Assembly: GCF_003813865.1 (NCBI RefSeq)
Contig: NZ_RMVG01000003.1
Coordinates: 124,001-188,000 of the forward strand
Source: Candidatus Pantoea deserta
GTDB lineage: Bacteria; Pseudomonadota; Gammaproteobacteria; Enterobacterales; Enterobacteriaceae
Length of the DNA: 64,000 bases
Direction: 5' to 3'
The translations under genes and the position numbers were made by a program. The notes beneath the pieces were generated by a model. The model did not search any database. It saw only the letters and a list, made by a program, of their open reading frames with translations, and had not been told where the DNA came from. Positions 37,156 through 48,265 of this stretch are shown here, in pieces (position 1 is the stretch's first letter; each line of letters begins with the position of its first letter).

Positions 37156-38868
37156 TCAGAACGTTTCCCAGTTCTCATTGCTGGCTGTCGCCAGCGCCGG
37201 TCGCGGCGTTATCAGCGGCGATTTCAGCGCGGGCGTAGCAGGGGCGGCTGCCGCTGCCGGGCGCGCAGGACCATCGTGCAAGCGGAAGGCGGCCACCGCC
37301 TGAGTCAGCTTGCCCGCCTGATCTTCCAGCGAGGCCGCCGCGGCCGATGCCTCTTCCACCAGCGAGGCGTTTTGCTGCGTCACGTTGTCCATTTCCGTGA
37401 CTGCCTGGCTTACCTGCTGAATGCCGCGGCTCTGCTCATCAGACGCGGCGGCGATCTCGGCCATAATGTCCGTTACGCGACGCACGGCTTCCACAATCTC
37501 GCCCATGGTATTACCGGCTTCGCCCACCTGATGCGAACCGTCTTTGATCAGATTGACCGATTCCGCAATCAGCGCTTCGATCTCTTTCGCCGCCTGGGCG
37601 CTGCGCTGCGCCAGACTGCGGACTTCACTGGCGACCACGGCAAAACCGCGTCCCTGTTCGCCCGCGCGCGCCGCTTCTACCGCCGCGTTCAGCGCCAGGA
37701 TATTGGTCTGGAAGGCGATGCTGTTAATCACATTGGTAATTTCCGCGATCTTTTTCGAGCTGCCGGAAATATTGGTCATGGTTTTCACCACGCCGCTGAC
37801 CAGTTCTCCGCCGCTGCGGGCTTTGCCTGACGCATCTGCCGCCAGCTGGCTGGCATGATGAGCATTCTCCGCATTCTGTTTCACCGTGGCGGTGAGCTGT
37901 TCCATACTGGCAGCGGTCTGCTCCAGCGCGGCGGCCTGCTGCTCTGTCCGGGAGGAGAGATCGGTATTACCGGCAGAAATTTCGCCGGAACCCTGATAGA
38001 TCGCTACCGCGCCTTCGCGCACCGTGCCAACGGTTCTCACCAGGGAATCCTGCATCAGCTGCAAATTGTGCAGCAGAGAGCCGATCTCGCTGCGGCCGTG
38101 TGGTTCTGGCGGCGCGGTGAGATCGCCCTGCGCGATACGCTCAATACGCGCGACCGACTGACGCAGCGGACTAATCACCACGCGGCGCAGGAAGATAAAG
38201 GTCATTAACGTCAGCAGCAGCGCCGCGGCGAAGGCAACGCCCATGGCGATAAAGCCAATATGCGACTCATGCTCTGCCGTGGCGTTAATTGCCTCGGCGC
38301 GCTGGGTACGTAATTTAATGGCCTGCAACAGCACCTCGTTATAGGCGTTGTCGAGCTTGCGCGTGACGTCGGTTTCCTGCGCGATAATGCCCTCAAAGCT
38401 GCCCTGTTTACCGGCGTTAATCATCGGCACCAGGCCTTTTTCAACGTAGTCGTTGAAACGGGCCGTTAGCGGCGTGTCCAGCGCGATGTCTTCAGGCGTT
38501 TTAACCTTGCGGTCCTGATAAATTTTAAAGCCTTCCTTTGCCTGCTGAATGCGCTTTTCGGTGGCGGCGATGCTGGCTTTAAACTCATCCATTTCGCCAA
38601 TTCGCGCGGCGGCGCCGGCCTGAATAATAAGAAGACGCGCGGTGCGCAGATGGTTTGAACTGTTGGAAATCCCCATGCGCACCTGGATCTCATCCGTCGC
38701 ATCCCGCAACGACTGGTTACTCTGGATCAGGAAGTAGCTGGCAAGGGCAATACAGAGCGCGAACAGCAGCATGATGCCGCCAAAGATCAAACTAAATAGC
38801 GGCACCAGACGCAGGTTGCGCCACAGGCCTGCTTTGGACTGCGCTGAAGAAACCGGTGAGTTATTCAT
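37156..38868 (-). CDS. Methyl-accepting chemotaxis protein (Tsr/Tar type)
   Basis: This 570-residue inner-membrane chemoreceptor has a first membrane segment at about 22-45, a four-helix ligand domain ([18 protein letters not shown]), a second segment near 180-200, HAMP, and a canonical signalling hairpin with [20 protein letters not shown]. It ends in the NWETF pentapeptide that recruits CheR and CheB. ATG 38868 follows AAGGA closely; upstream in-frame starts (38910) exist. It converges on dsrB and sits near the flagellar cluster. The ligand is unknown, probably an amino acid. Confidence 0.9.
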   Translation of the reverse strand: MNNSPVSSAQSKAGLWRNLRLVPLFSLIFGGIMLLFALCIALASYFLIQSNQSLRDATDEIQVRMGISNSSNHLRTARLLIIQAGAAARIGEMDEFKASIAATEKRIQQAKEGFKIYQDRKVKTPEDIALDTPLTARFNDYVEKGLVPMINAGKQGSFEGIIAQETDVTRKLDNAYNEVLLQAIKLRTQRAEAINATAEHESHIGFIAMGVAFAAALLLTLMTFIFLRRVVISPLRQSVARIERIAQGDLTAPPEPHGRSEIGSLLHNLQLMQDSLVRTVGTVREGAVAIYQGSGEISAGNTDLSSRTEQQAAALEQTAASMEQLTATVKQNAENAHHASQLAADASGKARSGGELVSGVVKTMTNISGSSKKIAEITNVINSIAFQTNILALNAAVEAARAGEQGRGFAVVASEVRSLAQRSAQAAKEIEALIAESVNLIKDGSHQVGEAGNTMGEIVEAVRRVTDIMAEIAAASDEQSRGIQQVSQAVTEMDNVTQQNASLVEEASAAAASLEDQAGKLTQAVAAFRLHDGPARPAAAAAPATPALKSPLITPRPALATASNENWETF

Positions 38869-38962
38869 ATCCTTACTCTCATGTCGGGGGTATGAAGTTA
38901 ACATCGGCAATGCAAAGCGAAGAGTTAGAGAAAGGAGTGCGATCTTGCTCGCAAAAATGGCG

Positions 38963-38989
38963 AAAAAAAACCGGCTCAGTGAGCCGGTT
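38963..38989 (-). terminator. Rho-independent terminator of rcsA
   Basis: On the minus strand AACCGGCTCA pairs with TGAGCCGGTT, followed by TTTTTT, 15 bases after the rcsA stop. Confidence 0.92.
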
Positions 38990-39003
38990 CTTGCGAAGGG
39001 TGA

Positions 39004-39639
39004 TTATCTTACATTGACATAAATGCCAGAGGTAACATTATCGGTTAAGCGCACCACATGATAGATAACCTGTTTATTATGCGTTTTAATCTTACGCTTG
39101 ATATTACCTTTATGTGATGAAACCGTTTTGGCCTTAATTTGCATTTTATCTGAAATCTGAATGGTGTCATGACCTGACATCCACATTTTCAGCATATTGG
39201 ATTCCGTCTGGCTTAATGTCAGCGGATGAACATCAAGACCTGAAGAAATACGCGGCGAGGCGTTGAGCTTCTTCTGCAAATAGGTGCTGAGTAAAGAGTC
39301 CAGTGTAGTCGTTTTTATCGATTTTGACGTAATAATCAGGTTCTTACGAACGTAGAGGTATTCCTCAAAATGGATATTGGAAATCGCCATAAAGATAAAA
39401 AACAGCGTTTCAGGGTGCTGCATAATAATGTTTCGGATGCGGTCGCTGGAATCCGATTCATGAATGAAACATTCTTCGTTAATAAACACTACGCCAGGTT
39501 TTAACTGTTCGCAGCGCTGCTGTAGTTGATCAATGTCGGAGACAGAAAAGATATTCTTCTTTTTGACTCCCTTACAGGACATGTAGTCCGATAATCCCAG
39601 GCGTGTGTAGTTGCATGAATCCATAATAATCGTTGGCAT
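39004..39639 (-). CDS. rcsA: Capsule regulator RcsA
   Basis: This 211-residue LuxR-type regulator pairs with RcsB to activate exopolysaccharide genes. The C-terminal helix-turn-helix ([20 protein letters not shown] and [17 protein letters not shown]) is almost identical to E. coli RcsA, and [18 protein letters not shown] fits the N-terminus. ATG 39639 is chosen because GAGGG lies about ten bases upstream and the family starts M-x-T-I-I-M-D. Neighbours dsrA/dsrB and fliR match E. coli. The protein is normally unstable (Lon substrate) in related species. Confidence 0.96.
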   Translation of the reverse strand: MPTIIMDSCNYTRLGLSDYMSCKGVKKKNIFSVSDIDQLQQRCEQLKPGVVFINEECFIHESDSSDRIRNIIMQHPETLFFIFMAISNIHFEEYLYVRKNLIITSKSIKTTTLDSLLSTYLQKKLNASPRISSGLDVHPLTLSQTESNMLKMWMSGHDTIQISDKMQIKAKTVSSHKGNIKRKIKTHNKQVIYHVVRLTDNVTSGIYVNVR

Positions 39640-40273
39640 GTTAGCGACCCTCACCAATTTGTTATCCGTTTAAATCAACGATGAATTACGCGTTGCGGTA
39701 CGAGAGAGATTTCTAAGACACTTTTTTATTCTGCTCAGCAGTCTGGCGACAGGCCATACGCCTGCCAAAAGTATTCTTCCCTGACCCGTTTCTGCAAAGT
39801 TGTTTTTGTGCTGCCTTGACGTCACTTATCCCTCCAGTGATAGCGGGAATCGCTGGCGGTTTGCAATAAGCGTGCATAACACCCTGTTTTGAGAGCTTCG
39901 TCACTATCGCGCATAACACAGTGGATGCTGATAGGACAATTCTTAAAAACATTTGATTCGCGAAAGTGTGACGTTTTAGCGAGTGTTGACAATGCCGGAA
40001 AAAGAAGGTCCTGACAAGAAAAATCGTTAAAGGATTTTTTTTGTTCCAAAACAAGCTGTTGCCGATTTTGTCAACGATTCCACTGAGTTAGCTGCATCAG
40101 GAATCTGAGAAATAAAATACTTGAAGCGCGGTTTAATAAGAATAATTTTCAGAGCCTGTGCACACTTATCAGAATTTCCTTAGTTGATTTCTGAGAAAAC
40201 TGGTTTGAAAAATGCACAGAATGTTTTAGGGGGCTTAAGTATCGCTTAAGGGAGATAGTAAGATACTTAATCT
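39640..40273. promoter_or_regulatory. Long AT-rich rcsA upstream region
   Basis: No gene is supported in these 634 bases. It is AT-rich with poly-A/T tracts suited to H-NS silencing, as known upstream of E. coli rcsA. TAAGAATAATTTTC at 40137-40150 fits 12 of 14 positions of the RcsAB box consensus KMRGAWTMWYCTGS and could mediate autoregulation, although it is about 500 bases from the gene. An inverted repeat, TTAAGTATC (40235-40243) with GATACTTAA (40262-40270), lies right after the fliR stop. Confidence 0.5.
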
Positions 40274-41059
40274 TCAGGGGTGAGACAGTTCCGAAAGAAA
40301 CTGAGCAAGCAAATCGAAGACTTCGCTGAACAGGTGCTCACAGAAGGGCGCAACCAGCGGCATCATTAAGCCCATGGTTAAAATGCCCACTGTTAAGGTA
40401 ATTGGAAAGCCAACCGCAAAAATCGACAGCTGAGGTGTAACACGGTTTAACAAACCCAGTACCAGGTTTACCAGAAGTAGCAAAACGATTAAGGGTAACG
40501 CTAACATCATGCCATTAAGGAAAATTAATCCGCCCGCTTTGACCAGTGCATTAAAAGCATTGGCGTTTAACGGCTGCGCGCTGATGGGAAGTGTATGAAA
40601 ACTGTCCGCCAGCAACGAGATTAACCACAGATGACCATCGAAGGTCAGAAACAACAGCATGGCCAGCATATCGAGAAAACGGGCCAGTACGGGCATATTC
40701 AGGCGGCTGCCCGGATCGAAAAAGGTAGCGAAAGACAATCCCATCTGTAGGCCAATGATTTCACCTGACAGACGTACCGCAGCAAAGGCCAGCTGCATGG
40801 TTAACCCCAGCCCGATGCCAATCAGCATCTGCTGAAGCAGCAGCCAGAAACCGGCAGCAGAGAACAGCGTAACCTCCACGGCTGGCAGCGACGGCACCAT
40901 CAGCCAGGTAATCAGCACCGCAAGGCCGATTTTGACGCGATTGCTAATCGTACGTTCGCTTAGCAGCGGAGCCGTAGCAAACAGTGCCAGCATGCGCGCA
41001 AGCGGCCAGAAAAACTGACTGACCCAGTGAACCAGCTGGCCGCTGTCGAGCGTAACCAT
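40274..41059 (-). CDS. fliR: Flagellar export gate protein FliR
   Basis: This 261-residue inner-membrane component of the FliPQR export gate has about six hydrophobic segments and FliR features such as [18 protein letters not shown] and [20 protein letters not shown]. Its ATG overlaps the fliQ stop by one base. It is the last gene of the fli operon. Confidence 0.95.
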   Translation of the reverse strand: MVTLDSGQLVHWVSQFFWPLARMLALFATAPLLSERTISNRVKIGLAVLITWLMVPSLPAVEVTLFSAAGFWLLLQQMLIGIGLGLTMQLAFAAVRLSGEIIGLQMGLSFATFFDPGSRLNMPVLARFLDMLAMLLFLTFDGHLWLISLLADSFHTLPISAQPLNANAFNALVKAGGLIFLNGMMLALPLIVLLLLVNLVLGLLNRVTPQLSIFAVGFPITLTVGILTMGLMMPLVAPFCEHLFSEVFDLLAQFLSELSHP

Positions 41060-41328
41060 TAGCCGATGATGTAAGGCAGGTTAGTAAACAGGGTGCGGAT
41101 ATAATCCAGCACCAGACTCAGCATCCAGGGACCGGCAATCACCGCCGTGGTGGCGACGGCCAGAATCTTGGGAATAAAAGAAAGCGTCTGTTCGTTAACC
41201 TGGGTTGCGGCCTGTAGCAGACTGATAATCAGACCGCTGACCAGCGCTGCCAGCAGCAGCGGCGCGGCAAGCATCAGCGCAACGCGCATCGCTTCCTGGC
41301 CCATCACCATTACGGATTCTGGCGTCAT
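41059..41328 (-). CDS. fliQ: Flagellar export gate protein FliQ
   Basis: This 89-residue protein has two membrane helices and matches FliQ ([37 protein letters not shown]). ATG 41328 follows GGAGAA and gives the standard family length. FliQ packs around FliP and FliR in the export gate. Confidence 0.96.
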   Translation of the reverse strand: MTPESVMVMGQEAMRVALMLAAPLLLAALVSGLIISLLQAATQVNEQTLSFIPKILAVATTAVIAGPWMLSLVLDYIRTLFTNLPYIIG

Positions 41329-41353
41329 CGTTTTCTCCGGGGAATCGGAATAA

Positions 41354-42088
41354 TCAGGAATAGAAGCTTTGCGCCAGTGATCCGACCAGCAGCTGCCAGC
41401 CATCCACCAGAACAAACAGCATCAGTTTGAAAGGCAGTGAGATAGTGGCAGGGGGCACCATCATCATGCCCAGCGCCATTAACACGCTGGCCACCACCAG
41501 ATCGATAATCAAAAACGGGATAAAAACGGTAAAGCCAATCTGAAAGGCGGTTTTCAGTTCGCTGGTCACGTAAGCAGGCAGCAGAATGCGCATCGGCACG
41601 GCTTCCGGACCCGAAATAGGCGGCGTATTTGCCAGACGGGCAAACAGCGCCAGATCGGCTTCGCGCGTCTGACGCAGCATAAAATCGCGCAGCGGCTGCG
41701 CACCTTTTTCCAGCGCCACGTCCATGCTGATTTTATCCTGACTAAATGGCAGATAGGCCTCGTCGTAGATCTTGTCGAAGGTCGGCGCCATGATAAAGAA
41801 GGTCAGAAACAGCGCCAGACCGAGCATCACCTGATTCGGCGGCGCGGACGGCGTGCCCAGCGCATTTCGCAGCAGGCCAAAAACGATAATGATGCGGGTA
41901 AAGCTGGTCATCATCAGCAGAACGGCGGGAATAAAGGTCAGCGAGGTAATGAAAACCAGCGTCTGAACCGGCAGTGACCAGCTTTGACCGCCATTAGGCA
42001 ACGCATGACTCACCAGGCCTGGCAGCTGGGCGTGAGCGGCCGGCGCCAGCAGCAATACTGGCAGTAAGGGAAGCAATCGACGCATCAT
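41354..42088 (-). CDS. fliP: Flagellar export gate protein FliP
   Basis: This 244-residue export gate protein has a cleavable signal sequence (first 20 residues, ending AHA), then [38 protein letters not shown] and [14 protein letters not shown]. FliP forms the pentameric core of the gate. Its start overlaps fliO by four bases. Confidence 0.96.
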   Translation of the reverse strand: MMRRLLPLLPVLLLAPAAHAQLPGLVSHALPNGGQSWSLPVQTLVFITSLTFIPAVLLMMTSFTRIIIVFGLLRNALGTPSAPPNQVMLGLALFLTFFIMAPTFDKIYDEAYLPFSQDKISMDVALEKGAQPLRDFMLRQTREADLALFARLANTPPISGPEAVPMRILLPAYVTSELKTAFQIGFTVFIPFLIIDLVVASVLMALGMMMVPPATISLPFKLMLFVLVDGWQLLVGSLAQSFYS

Positions 42089-42486
42089 TGAGGTTTTCCG
42101 GGACGTTTGACCAGGTTCTGTAACAGCTGACGAAAATCTTGCGGCGCGGCAGGCGCCGGGGCGCGCTCATCGGGCGCGACCGGCGGCAGGGTATGCAGAT
42201 GGGTGATCTGCGCCGCCGTGACGCCCAGTACCAGGCGCGCCTCGGCGGTATCCACAATCACCACGCGCTCGCGCTGGCCGACCTGTACGCTGGCGCTGAC
42301 CTTCAGCGCCTGACTGCCGCCGGTCTTCGGCGCGAAGCCAAGACGGCGCGCCAGCCAGGCGCAGGCGAGGATCAGCAGCACAATCACGGCCAGCACGCTG
42401 CTGACCTGGGTCAACACGGAACCGGCGGACATCGCCGGCGCCGCAGGCGCGGCGGGTTGCAGCGCGTGGGACTGGGTATTCATCAT
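42085..42486 (-). CDS. fliO: Flagellar export assembly protein FliO
   Basis: This 133-residue protein has one membrane segment (about 27-45, [18 protein letters not shown]) and a short cytoplasmic domain ([20 protein letters not shown]). It helps assemble the FliP ring. It starts two bases after the fliN stop, with tandem ATG codons at 42486/42483. Confidence 0.92.
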   Translation of the reverse strand: MMNTQSHALQPAAPAAPAMSAGSVLTQVSSVLAVIVLLILACAWLARRLGFAPKTGGSQALKVSASVQVGQRERVVIVDTAEARLVLGVTAAQITHLHTLPPVAPDERAPAPAAPQDFRQLLQNLVKRPGKPQ

Positions 42487-42488
42487 GC

Positions 42489-42893
42489 TTAACGGCTCAG
42501 GCGACGCATACGTTCTGACGGCGTGATAATGTCGGTAATGCGCACGCCATATTTATCATTCACGACCACGACTTCGCCCTGGGCAATCAGATAGCCGTTG
42601 ATCAGGATGTCCAGCGGCTCGCCAGCCAGACCGTCCAGCGCCACCACCGAACCCTGCGTCAGGCGCAGCAGCTCTTTAATGGTCATTTTGGTGCGGCCCA
42701 GCTCAACGGTGAGCTTGACGGGAATATCCATGATCAGGTCGATGTCCTGCAATGAACCGGCAGCCGCGCTGCTCTCGAACGTCTTGAACACGTCGTCGCT
42801 CTGCGGCGCGCTGGTGGACGCCTGTTCATTCATCGCCTCAGCCCACAGGTCGTCCGCAGAGATATCGTCGGACGGTTTATTGCTGTCACTCAT
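42489..42893 (-). CDS. fliN: Flagellar motor switch protein FliN
   Basis: This 134-residue C-ring protein has the SpoA fold: DIPVKLTVELGRTKMTIKEL and PLDILINGYLIAQGEVVVV then YGVRITDII. ATG 42893 overlaps fliM by eight bases. FliN forms the base of the switch complex and binds FliH. Confidence 0.96.
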   Translation of the reverse strand: MSDSNKPSDDISADDLWAEAMNEQASTSAPQSDDVFKTFESSAAAGSLQDIDLIMDIPVKLTVELGRTKMTIKELLRLTQGSVVALDGLAGEPLDILINGYLIAQGEVVVVNDKYGVRITDIITPSERMRRLSR

Positions 42894-43893
42894 TGGGCTG
42901 TTCCTCATTCAGCGAATTTAAAATCGGGTTAATCAAATGCTCGACGCGCAGAGCATACTGGCCGTTCATGGTGCCGTACTGACTGGTCAGCACCGGCACG
43001 CCGTCAACGTGCGCGATAATGCGCTCCGGTTTCTCGATCGGCAGCACGTCGCCAGGTTTTAGCTGCAAAATACGTGACAGACGCAGCGAGGTTTCGGCGA
43101 AATGGGCAATCAGCTCCAGTTCCGAATGCTGCACCTGTTTCACCAGGTTTTCGCGCCAGTGGTTGTCTTCCGTGCGGGAGTTTTCCAGCGGCGGGTTGAC
43201 CAGCAGTTCGCGCAGCGGCTCAATCATCGAGAACGGAATACAGATGTTGAACTCGCCCACCAGGTTGCCAATCTCCACCTGGAACGGCGTGTTGACCACG
43301 ATGTCGTTCGGCGAGGTGGTGATGTTGGTAAACTTCACCTGCATCTCCGAGCGCACATACTCCACTTCCAGCGGATAGATCGCTTTCCATGCGTCGCTGT
43401 AGCCTTCCAGCGCCAGCTTCAGCATGCGGCGAATAACGCGCTGCTCGGTATGCGTGAACTCCCGGCCTTCCACCTTGGTGGGGAAGCGGCCGTCACCGCC
43501 AAACAGGTTATCCACGGCGATAAACACCAGGCTTGGCGAGAACACCACCAGCGCCGTTCCGCGCAGGGGCTTCAGGTGGATCAGGTTCAGGTTGGTTGGC
43601 ACCGGCAGGTTGCGGGCGAACTCATGATACGGCTGAATCTTGATCGCACCGACGCTGATGTCCGGACTGCGTCGCAGCAGGTTAAACAGCGCCATACGAA
43701 AATGACGGGCGAAACGCTCGTTAATAATCTCCAGCGCCTGAAGACGCTCGCGCACCACGCGACGCTGGGTATTGGGGTCGTAAGGACGAATGTCGCCTTC
43801 CGGCCCGCTTTGACTCTTTTCATCTACCGCGCTGTCACTGTCGCCGTTGAGCAGCGCGTCAATCTCAGCCTGGGAGAGAATGCTATCGCCCAT
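42886..43893 (-). CDS. fliM: Flagellar motor switch protein FliM
   Basis: This 335-residue C-ring protein starts with the CheY-binding peptide (SILSQAEIDALLNGD), followed by the central domain (GTALVVFSPSLVF, FGGDGRFP) and the C-terminal SpoA domain (LKPGDVLPIEKP). Full length is standard. It is preceded by fliL after four bases. Confidence 0.97.
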   Translation of the reverse strand: MGDSILSQAEIDALLNGDSDSAVDEKSQSGPEGDIRPYDPNTQRRVVRERLQALEIINERFARHFRMALFNLLRRSPDISVGAIKIQPYHEFARNLPVPTNLNLIHLKPLRGTALVVFSPSLVFIAVDNLFGGDGRFPTKVEGREFTHTEQRVIRRMLKLALEGYSDAWKAIYPLEVEYVRSEMQVKFTNITTSPNDIVVNTPFQVEIGNLVGEFNICIPFSMIEPLRELLVNPPLENSRTEDNHWRENLVKQVQHSELELIAHFAETSLRLSRILQLKPGDVLPIEKPERIIAHVDGVPVLTSQYGTMNGQYALRVEHLINPILNSLNEEQPNE

Positions 43894-43897
43894 TGAT

Positions 43898-44383
43898 TTA
43901 CCTCAAAATGAAGGCGGTAAACAGCACGTCGGTTACCACCTGCGCAGGTTGTCCTTTCACCAGCGGAGGTGTCAGCACCTGCTTAATCTGATCAATCAGC
44001 GCTTGCTTACCTTGCTCTGTCGCCAGCGCGGCGGCGTTCTGCCGGGAGAGCAGCAGCAACAGCCGACTGCGGACTTCCGGCAGATAGTCATTTAGCCGAC
44101 GACGAGTATCCTCATCCGGCAGACGCAGGGTAAAGCCTACGTACAGCACGCGGTCAGGATCGTTGTCAGGATTGACCAGGTTGACCGTAAAGGTGTCAAG
44201 CGCAAAAAAGACGGGAGCGGGTGGCGGTTCCACTTTCGCGGCTTCCGGTTTATCACTCTCGTGTTTATTCATCATTCGCCAGACTGCATAGCCTGCCACG
44301 CTACAAGCGGCCAGCGTTACAATCAGTAACACCGGAATTAAGAGTGAACGTTTGCGGCCTTTTGCTTTCGCGTTATCAGACAT
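43898..44383 (-). CDS. fliL: Flagellar basal-body protein FliL
   Basis: This 161-residue single-pass protein has a membrane segment near 15-35 ([20 protein letters not shown]) and a periplasmic domain ([20 protein letters not shown]). FliL surrounds the stator and supports motor output. It follows fliK after a 129-base gap without an evident terminator. Confidence 0.94.
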   Translation of the reverse strand: MSDNAKAKGRKRSLLIPVLLIVTLAACSVAGYAVWRMMNKHESDKPEAAKVEPPPAPVFFALDTFTVNLVNPDNDPDRVLYVGFTLRLPDEDTRRRLNDYLPEVRSRLLLLLSRQNAAALATEQGKQALIDQIKQVLTPPLVKGQPAQVVTDVLFTAFILR

Positions 44384-44512
44384 TTTTGCAGTAACTTCCT
44401 GTGAATTATGGGCAAACCTCTCGGTTTGCCTGGACAGATTATCCCGCGTCTTAAGTCAAACAATGGGAAGAAAAGACGCGGGTTTTACGCTTACCTTCAG
44501 CGTTTGTCGCTG

Positions 44513-45763
44513 TCAGGCAAAAGTATCGACAGCGCCGGTACCGAGGATGCGCGCCTGTAAGGCGGCAGGAACGGCGATCGGCGTTATCTCGCTATCGCTG
44601 TCCTGGGAGAGAGAGAAGGAACCGTGCTGTCCGTCGCGGCGAGCCTCCTGCTGTTGCTGCTGCTGGAAGCTCTGGTTCTGCGCGAAGCTGTCACTGCTCA
44701 CCTGACTCTGTCCCAGGTTAATGCCGTTTTCCGCCAGCGCGCTGCGCAGCTGCGGAAGGGCGGCTTCCAGCGCGGCCCTGACCTGGCTGTGGCTGGAGGC
44801 CATACTTATCTGCGCCTGGTCGTTATCCAGCTTCAGGCTAATCTGGATTGCGCCAAGGTCTTCCGGATGCAGTCGCAGCTCGGCATTTTGCTGGCCGTTG
44901 CGGCTGAACATCACAATTTGCTGGCTCAGCGCCTGCTGCCACTCATCGCTGCCCAGCTGGGCGTTCAGCATCGGCGTGGAAGGCGTGCTGGTGGTCGCCG
45001 AGGCGGTCGTCGCCATCAGCGGCGCCGTGCTGCTGCTGAGCGGCGCGCTGGTCAGCGTGCTGCTGTCGGTCTGCGTCAGCGGCGCGCTTTTTTCATCCTG
45101 TTTGCTAAAGCTGCTTAACGCCTGCTGAAAGCTGCCGTCCAGCGTCAGCGGCGCGCTGGCGGCTGGGGCCACAGCGCCCGGCGTCACGGCCTGCGCGGTG
45201 GCGCTGACTTTCACGTCACTCTGCACCGACGCGGCGGACGGCGGCTGAGAAGGCTGCGCCAGCGAGCCGCTCAGGGTTTGACTCAGCGTGGTCAGGGCGC
45301 TACGGCGCGTGTCGCCGCCGGTTGACGCCGCGCTGGCCGTCGCGACTTTGTCGCTTACCGCTGCCGGGGCGACCGGCAGCATGGCAAACAGCGCCTGCAT
45401 GGTTTGCGCATCGCTGTTGCTTACTGTTTCTGCGCTCTCTTTGTCTCTATCATCGGCTGATTTAGTGGCGGCTTTAATATTTTCCGGCGTGAGCAGCGCA
45501 TCCTGACCGCCCTGTTTTTCAAAAGCCGCCAGCAGGGCGCTGAGTTGCGTCGTCGGCGTAGCGTCGCCCTGGCTTTCTTCCGTATTTTCAGCGGATTGCG
45601 CTACGGTTTCCTGCTGTTTCGCCAGCGTCAGCAGGCGATTGCCCAGCTCAGTCAAAAAATTTTGCGGCAGCGATTTGACGCTGTGCAAAATGTCAGCGCT
45701 ATCTGAACTGTTCAGCTCGCCTTTTGCGCTGGCGGTGGTGACACTAGTTGGCAGCGTAATCAT
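44513..45763 (-). CDS. fliK: Flagellar hook-length control protein FliK
   Basis: This 416-residue secreted ruler protein has a long low-complexity Ser/Ala/Thr/Gln-rich middle and a compact C-terminal domain ([52 protein letters not shown]), which switches export specificity through FlhB. It overlaps fliJ by four bases. Confidence 0.93.
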   Translation of the reverse strand: MITLPTSVTTASAKGELNSSDSADILHSVKSLPQNFLTELGNRLLTLAKQQETVAQSAENTEESQGDATPTTQLSALLAAFEKQGGQDALLTPENIKAATKSADDRDKESAETVSNSDAQTMQALFAMLPVAPAAVSDKVATASAASTGGDTRRSALTTLSQTLSGSLAQPSQPPSAASVQSDVKVSATAQAVTPGAVAPAASAPLTLDGSFQQALSSFSKQDEKSAPLTQTDSSTLTSAPLSSSTAPLMATTASATTSTPSTPMLNAQLGSDEWQQALSQQIVMFSRNGQQNAELRLHPEDLGAIQISLKLDNDQAQISMASSHSQVRAALEAALPQLRSALAENGINLGQSQVSSDSFAQNQSFQQQQQQEARRDGQHGSFSLSQDSDSEITPIAVPAALQARILGTGAVDTFA

Positions 45764-46203
45764 TCGCCTTTCCTCAATGCAGCCCGTTGGGCGTATTCAT
45801 CCATCCGTTTCTGATCGAGACGGTTTTCTATGCGTAGTGCGTTGTCTGCCGCGCGGCTTATCAGCGTCTGATATGCGTTAAGACGCTGCTGTTTGTCGCG
45901 CCAGCTGGCCAGCGCCTGCTCAAGACGCTGATTCCAGTGGTTAAGCTGAGCGCGGTGCTGCTCAATCGCTTTTTCCAGCGTCTGAATAAACTGGTGATAA
46001 TTGGTCCAGCGCGTCGTGGCGATGCCGCCTGACATATCGCTGTTCAGCTTGTTGCGATACTCATCCTGATAGTCGAGCAGCATCGTGAGCTGCTCGTCGG
46101 CCTGACGCACGCCGCGGCGCATATCGCCGAGGTGAATCACGGCTTTTTCCAGATCCTGCTCGGCTAAATCGCGCAGGGTGTCAATGGCACTGGCGCTTTT
46201 CAT
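45760..46203 (-). CDS. fliJ: Flagellar export chaperone FliJ
   Basis: This 147-residue helical, coiled-coil protein matches FliJ ([39 protein letters not shown]). FliJ inserts into the FliI hexamer like a rotor shaft. It starts 17 bases after fliI. Confidence 0.93.
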   Translation of the reverse strand: MKSASAIDTLRDLAEQDLEKAVIHLGDMRRGVRQADEQLTMLLDYQDEYRNKLNSDMSGGIATTRWTNYHQFIQTLEKAIEQHRAQLNHWNQRLEQALASWRDKQQRLNAYQTLISRAADNALRIENRLDQKRMDEYAQRAALRKGE

Positions 46204-46220
46204 CGATTACTCCTTTGCCG

Positions 46221-47573
46221 TTAGCCGAACAGCGCATGCAGATGCAGGCAGGCGTCGTCGTAGTGGCTGCGTTCAAAGATGCCCTGTTGCAGAAAGGCCT
46301 CCATCTGCGGATAGAGGCGAATGGCCTTATCCAGCATCGGATCGCTGCCTGCGGCATAGGCGCCGACGCTGACCAGGTCACGGTTGCGCTGGTAGCTGGA
46401 CAGCAGCTGTTTAAACTGCCGCACTCGCGCGTAGTGGTCGTCATTGATCAGCGCGGTCATGGCGCGACTGATAGAGGCTTCAATATCGATCGCCGGATAG
46501 TGACCCGCTTCGGCCAGACGACGCGACAGCACGATATGGCCGTCGAGAATGGCGCGCGCTGAGTCGGCAATCGGATCCTGCTGATCGTCGCCCTCGGTCA
46601 GTACGGTATAGAAGGCGGTGATCGAACCGCCGCCGTGCGTGCCGTTACCGGCGCGCTCCACCAGCGCAGGCAGCTTTGCGAATACCGAAGGCGGGTAGCC
46701 TTTGGTGGCAGGCGGTTCGCCGATGGCCAGCGCGATTTCACGCTGCGCCATGGCATAGCGCGTCAGGGAGTCCATGATCAGCAGCACATGCTGGCCGCGA
46801 TCGCGAAAGTCTTCGGCGATGCGCGTGGCGTAGGCCGCGCCCTGCATACGCAGCAGCGGCGAGACGTCCGCCGGGGCGGCAATCACCACCGAACGCGCGC
46901 GGCCTTCTGCGCCAAGAATGTTTTCAATAAAGTCTTTCACCTCACGGCCACGCTCGCCGATTAGCCCGACCACGATCACATCGGCCTGGGTATAGCGCGC
47001 CATCATGCCGAGCAGCACGCTCTTGCCGACGCCGGAACCGGCGAACAGACCCATACGCTGGCCGCGCCCAACGGTGAGCAGGGCGTTAATGGCGCGCACG
47101 CCGGTGTCCAGCACGTCAGTAATAGGGGTGCGCTGAAGCGGGTTGAACGGCGGGGTGATCAGCGGCGCGCGGTAGCCGGTGTCGGGCGAGGGCAGGCCGT
47201 CGAGCGGTTTGCCGCTGCCGTCGAGGACGCGGCCCAGCAGTTCAGGGCCGAGCAATAGCTGTTTACCGCTGTGGCCGCTGTCACGCGCATAGACGCGAGC
47301 GCCGGGCAGAATGCCGTCAACCTCTTCCAGCGGCATCAGAAAGAGTTTCTGGCCGTTAAAACCGACGACTTCGCTTTCGACTTCGGTCAGGGTTTTGCCG
47401 TCGTTGCGTTCAATCACGCAGGTAGCGCCAAGCGGCAGTTGCAGGCCGGTCGCCTCCAGCACCAGGCCGGTGGCGCGCGTCAGGCGACCGTAGCGGCGCA
47501 CGGGCTGCACCTGGGCGATGCGGGTCTCAAAGGCGTCGAGCGCGCCCAGCCAGCGGGAGAGTCGGGAGGTCAT
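46221..47573 (-). CDS. fliI: Flagellum-specific ATPase FliI
   Basis: This 450-residue F1-beta-like export ATPase has Walker [33 protein letters not shown], Walker [17 protein letters not shown] and [21 protein letters not shown] 47573 overlaps the fliH stop by one base and gives the usual length; the frame is open slightly further upstream. Confidence 0.97.
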   Translation of the reverse strand: MTSRLSRWLGALDAFETRIAQVQPVRRYGRLTRATGLVLEATGLQLPLGATCVIERNDGKTLTEVESEVVGFNGQKLFLMPLEEVDGILPGARVYARDSGHSGKQLLLGPELLGRVLDGSGKPLDGLPSPDTGYRAPLITPPFNPLQRTPITDVLDTGVRAINALLTVGRGQRMGLFAGSGVGKSVLLGMMARYTQADVIVVGLIGERGREVKDFIENILGAEGRARSVVIAAPADVSPLLRMQGAAYATRIAEDFRDRGQHVLLIMDSLTRYAMAQREIALAIGEPPATKGYPPSVFAKLPALVERAGNGTHGGGSITAFYTVLTEGDDQQDPIADSARAILDGHIVLSRRLAEAGHYPAIDIEASISRAMTALINDDHYARVRQFKQLLSSYQRNRDLVSVGAYAAGSDPMLDKAIRLYPQMEAFLQQGIFERSHYDDACLHLHALFG

Positions 47574-48265
47574 TAGAATTCTCCCGGCGCGGCAAGGCGG
47601 CACAGTTCCTGCCAGCGCGTGGCGACGCTGGCGTCGAGATCGCCATCCTCAGCGCTTAGCTTACAGCCGCCAGGATGCAGCGTGCCGTCGGCCAGCAGAC
47701 GCCAGCCGTGTAGATCCAGCGTCGGTCCCAGCGTCTGCTCAACGCGTTGCAGATCGTCAGGATGCACGCGCAGCTGCGGTTTGCCGCTGAACATCGGCTC
47801 CTGTTGCAGCAGCTGCTGGATTTGTCGCAGCAGGGCGCTGCCGTCTACCGTGGTCGCCTGGCCGATGACCTGGCGCGCGGCTTCCAGCGCCAGCTGCATC
47901 AGACGCGAGGCAATCACGCTGTCCAGCGCCTCCAGCGAGTGCTGGAATTCGGTCACCAGCTGCTGCATACGCGCCTGCAACGGGGCCTGCTGCTGCTGCG
48001 CATCGGCCAGCCCCTGCTGGAAACCTGCGTCATAGCCGGCTTTCTGACCTTCCGCGAAACCCTGCTGATGGCCTTCGCTAAAGCCCTGCGCCTGTGACTC
48101 TTTGCGCGCCTGCTGTTGCAGACGCTCAAACTGAAGCTGCTGCTCGTCTGTTTCCGATTCAAACTGCTCTGGTTCCGGCAGCGTTTCTGCTTCCGGTTCG
48201 TCGCTGCGGCCTAAATCCTCAGGCTGCCAGAGCTGCCACGGACGGGCGGAAAAGGCATCAGACAT
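47573..48265 (-). CDS. fliH: Flagellar assembly protein FliH
   Basis: This 230-residue stalk-like regulator of FliI begins with the Trp-containing FlhA/FliN-binding peptide ([14 protein letters not shown]) and contains the family's glycine-spaced repeat ([20 protein letters not shown]). The C-terminal domain resembles V/A-ATPase stalk E. ATG 48265 overlaps fliG by eight bases. Confidence 0.94.
   Translation of the reverse strand: MSDAFSARPWQLWQPEDLGRSDEPEAETLPEPEQFESETDEQQLQFERLQQQARKESQAQGFSEGHQQGFAEGQKAGYDAGFQQGLADAQQQQAPLQARMQQLVTEFQHSLEALDSVIASRLMQLALEAARQVIGQATTVDGSALLRQIQQLLQQEPMFSGKPQLRVHPDDLQRVEQTLGPTLDLHGWRLLADGTLHPGGCKLSAEDGDLDASVATRWQELCRLAAPGEF

Noticed and set aside
39713..40054. 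Overlapping minus-strand frames of 75 to 113 codons upstream of rcsA.
   Set aside because: No ribosome site or recognisable protein features; AT-rich regulatory DNA is a better explanation.
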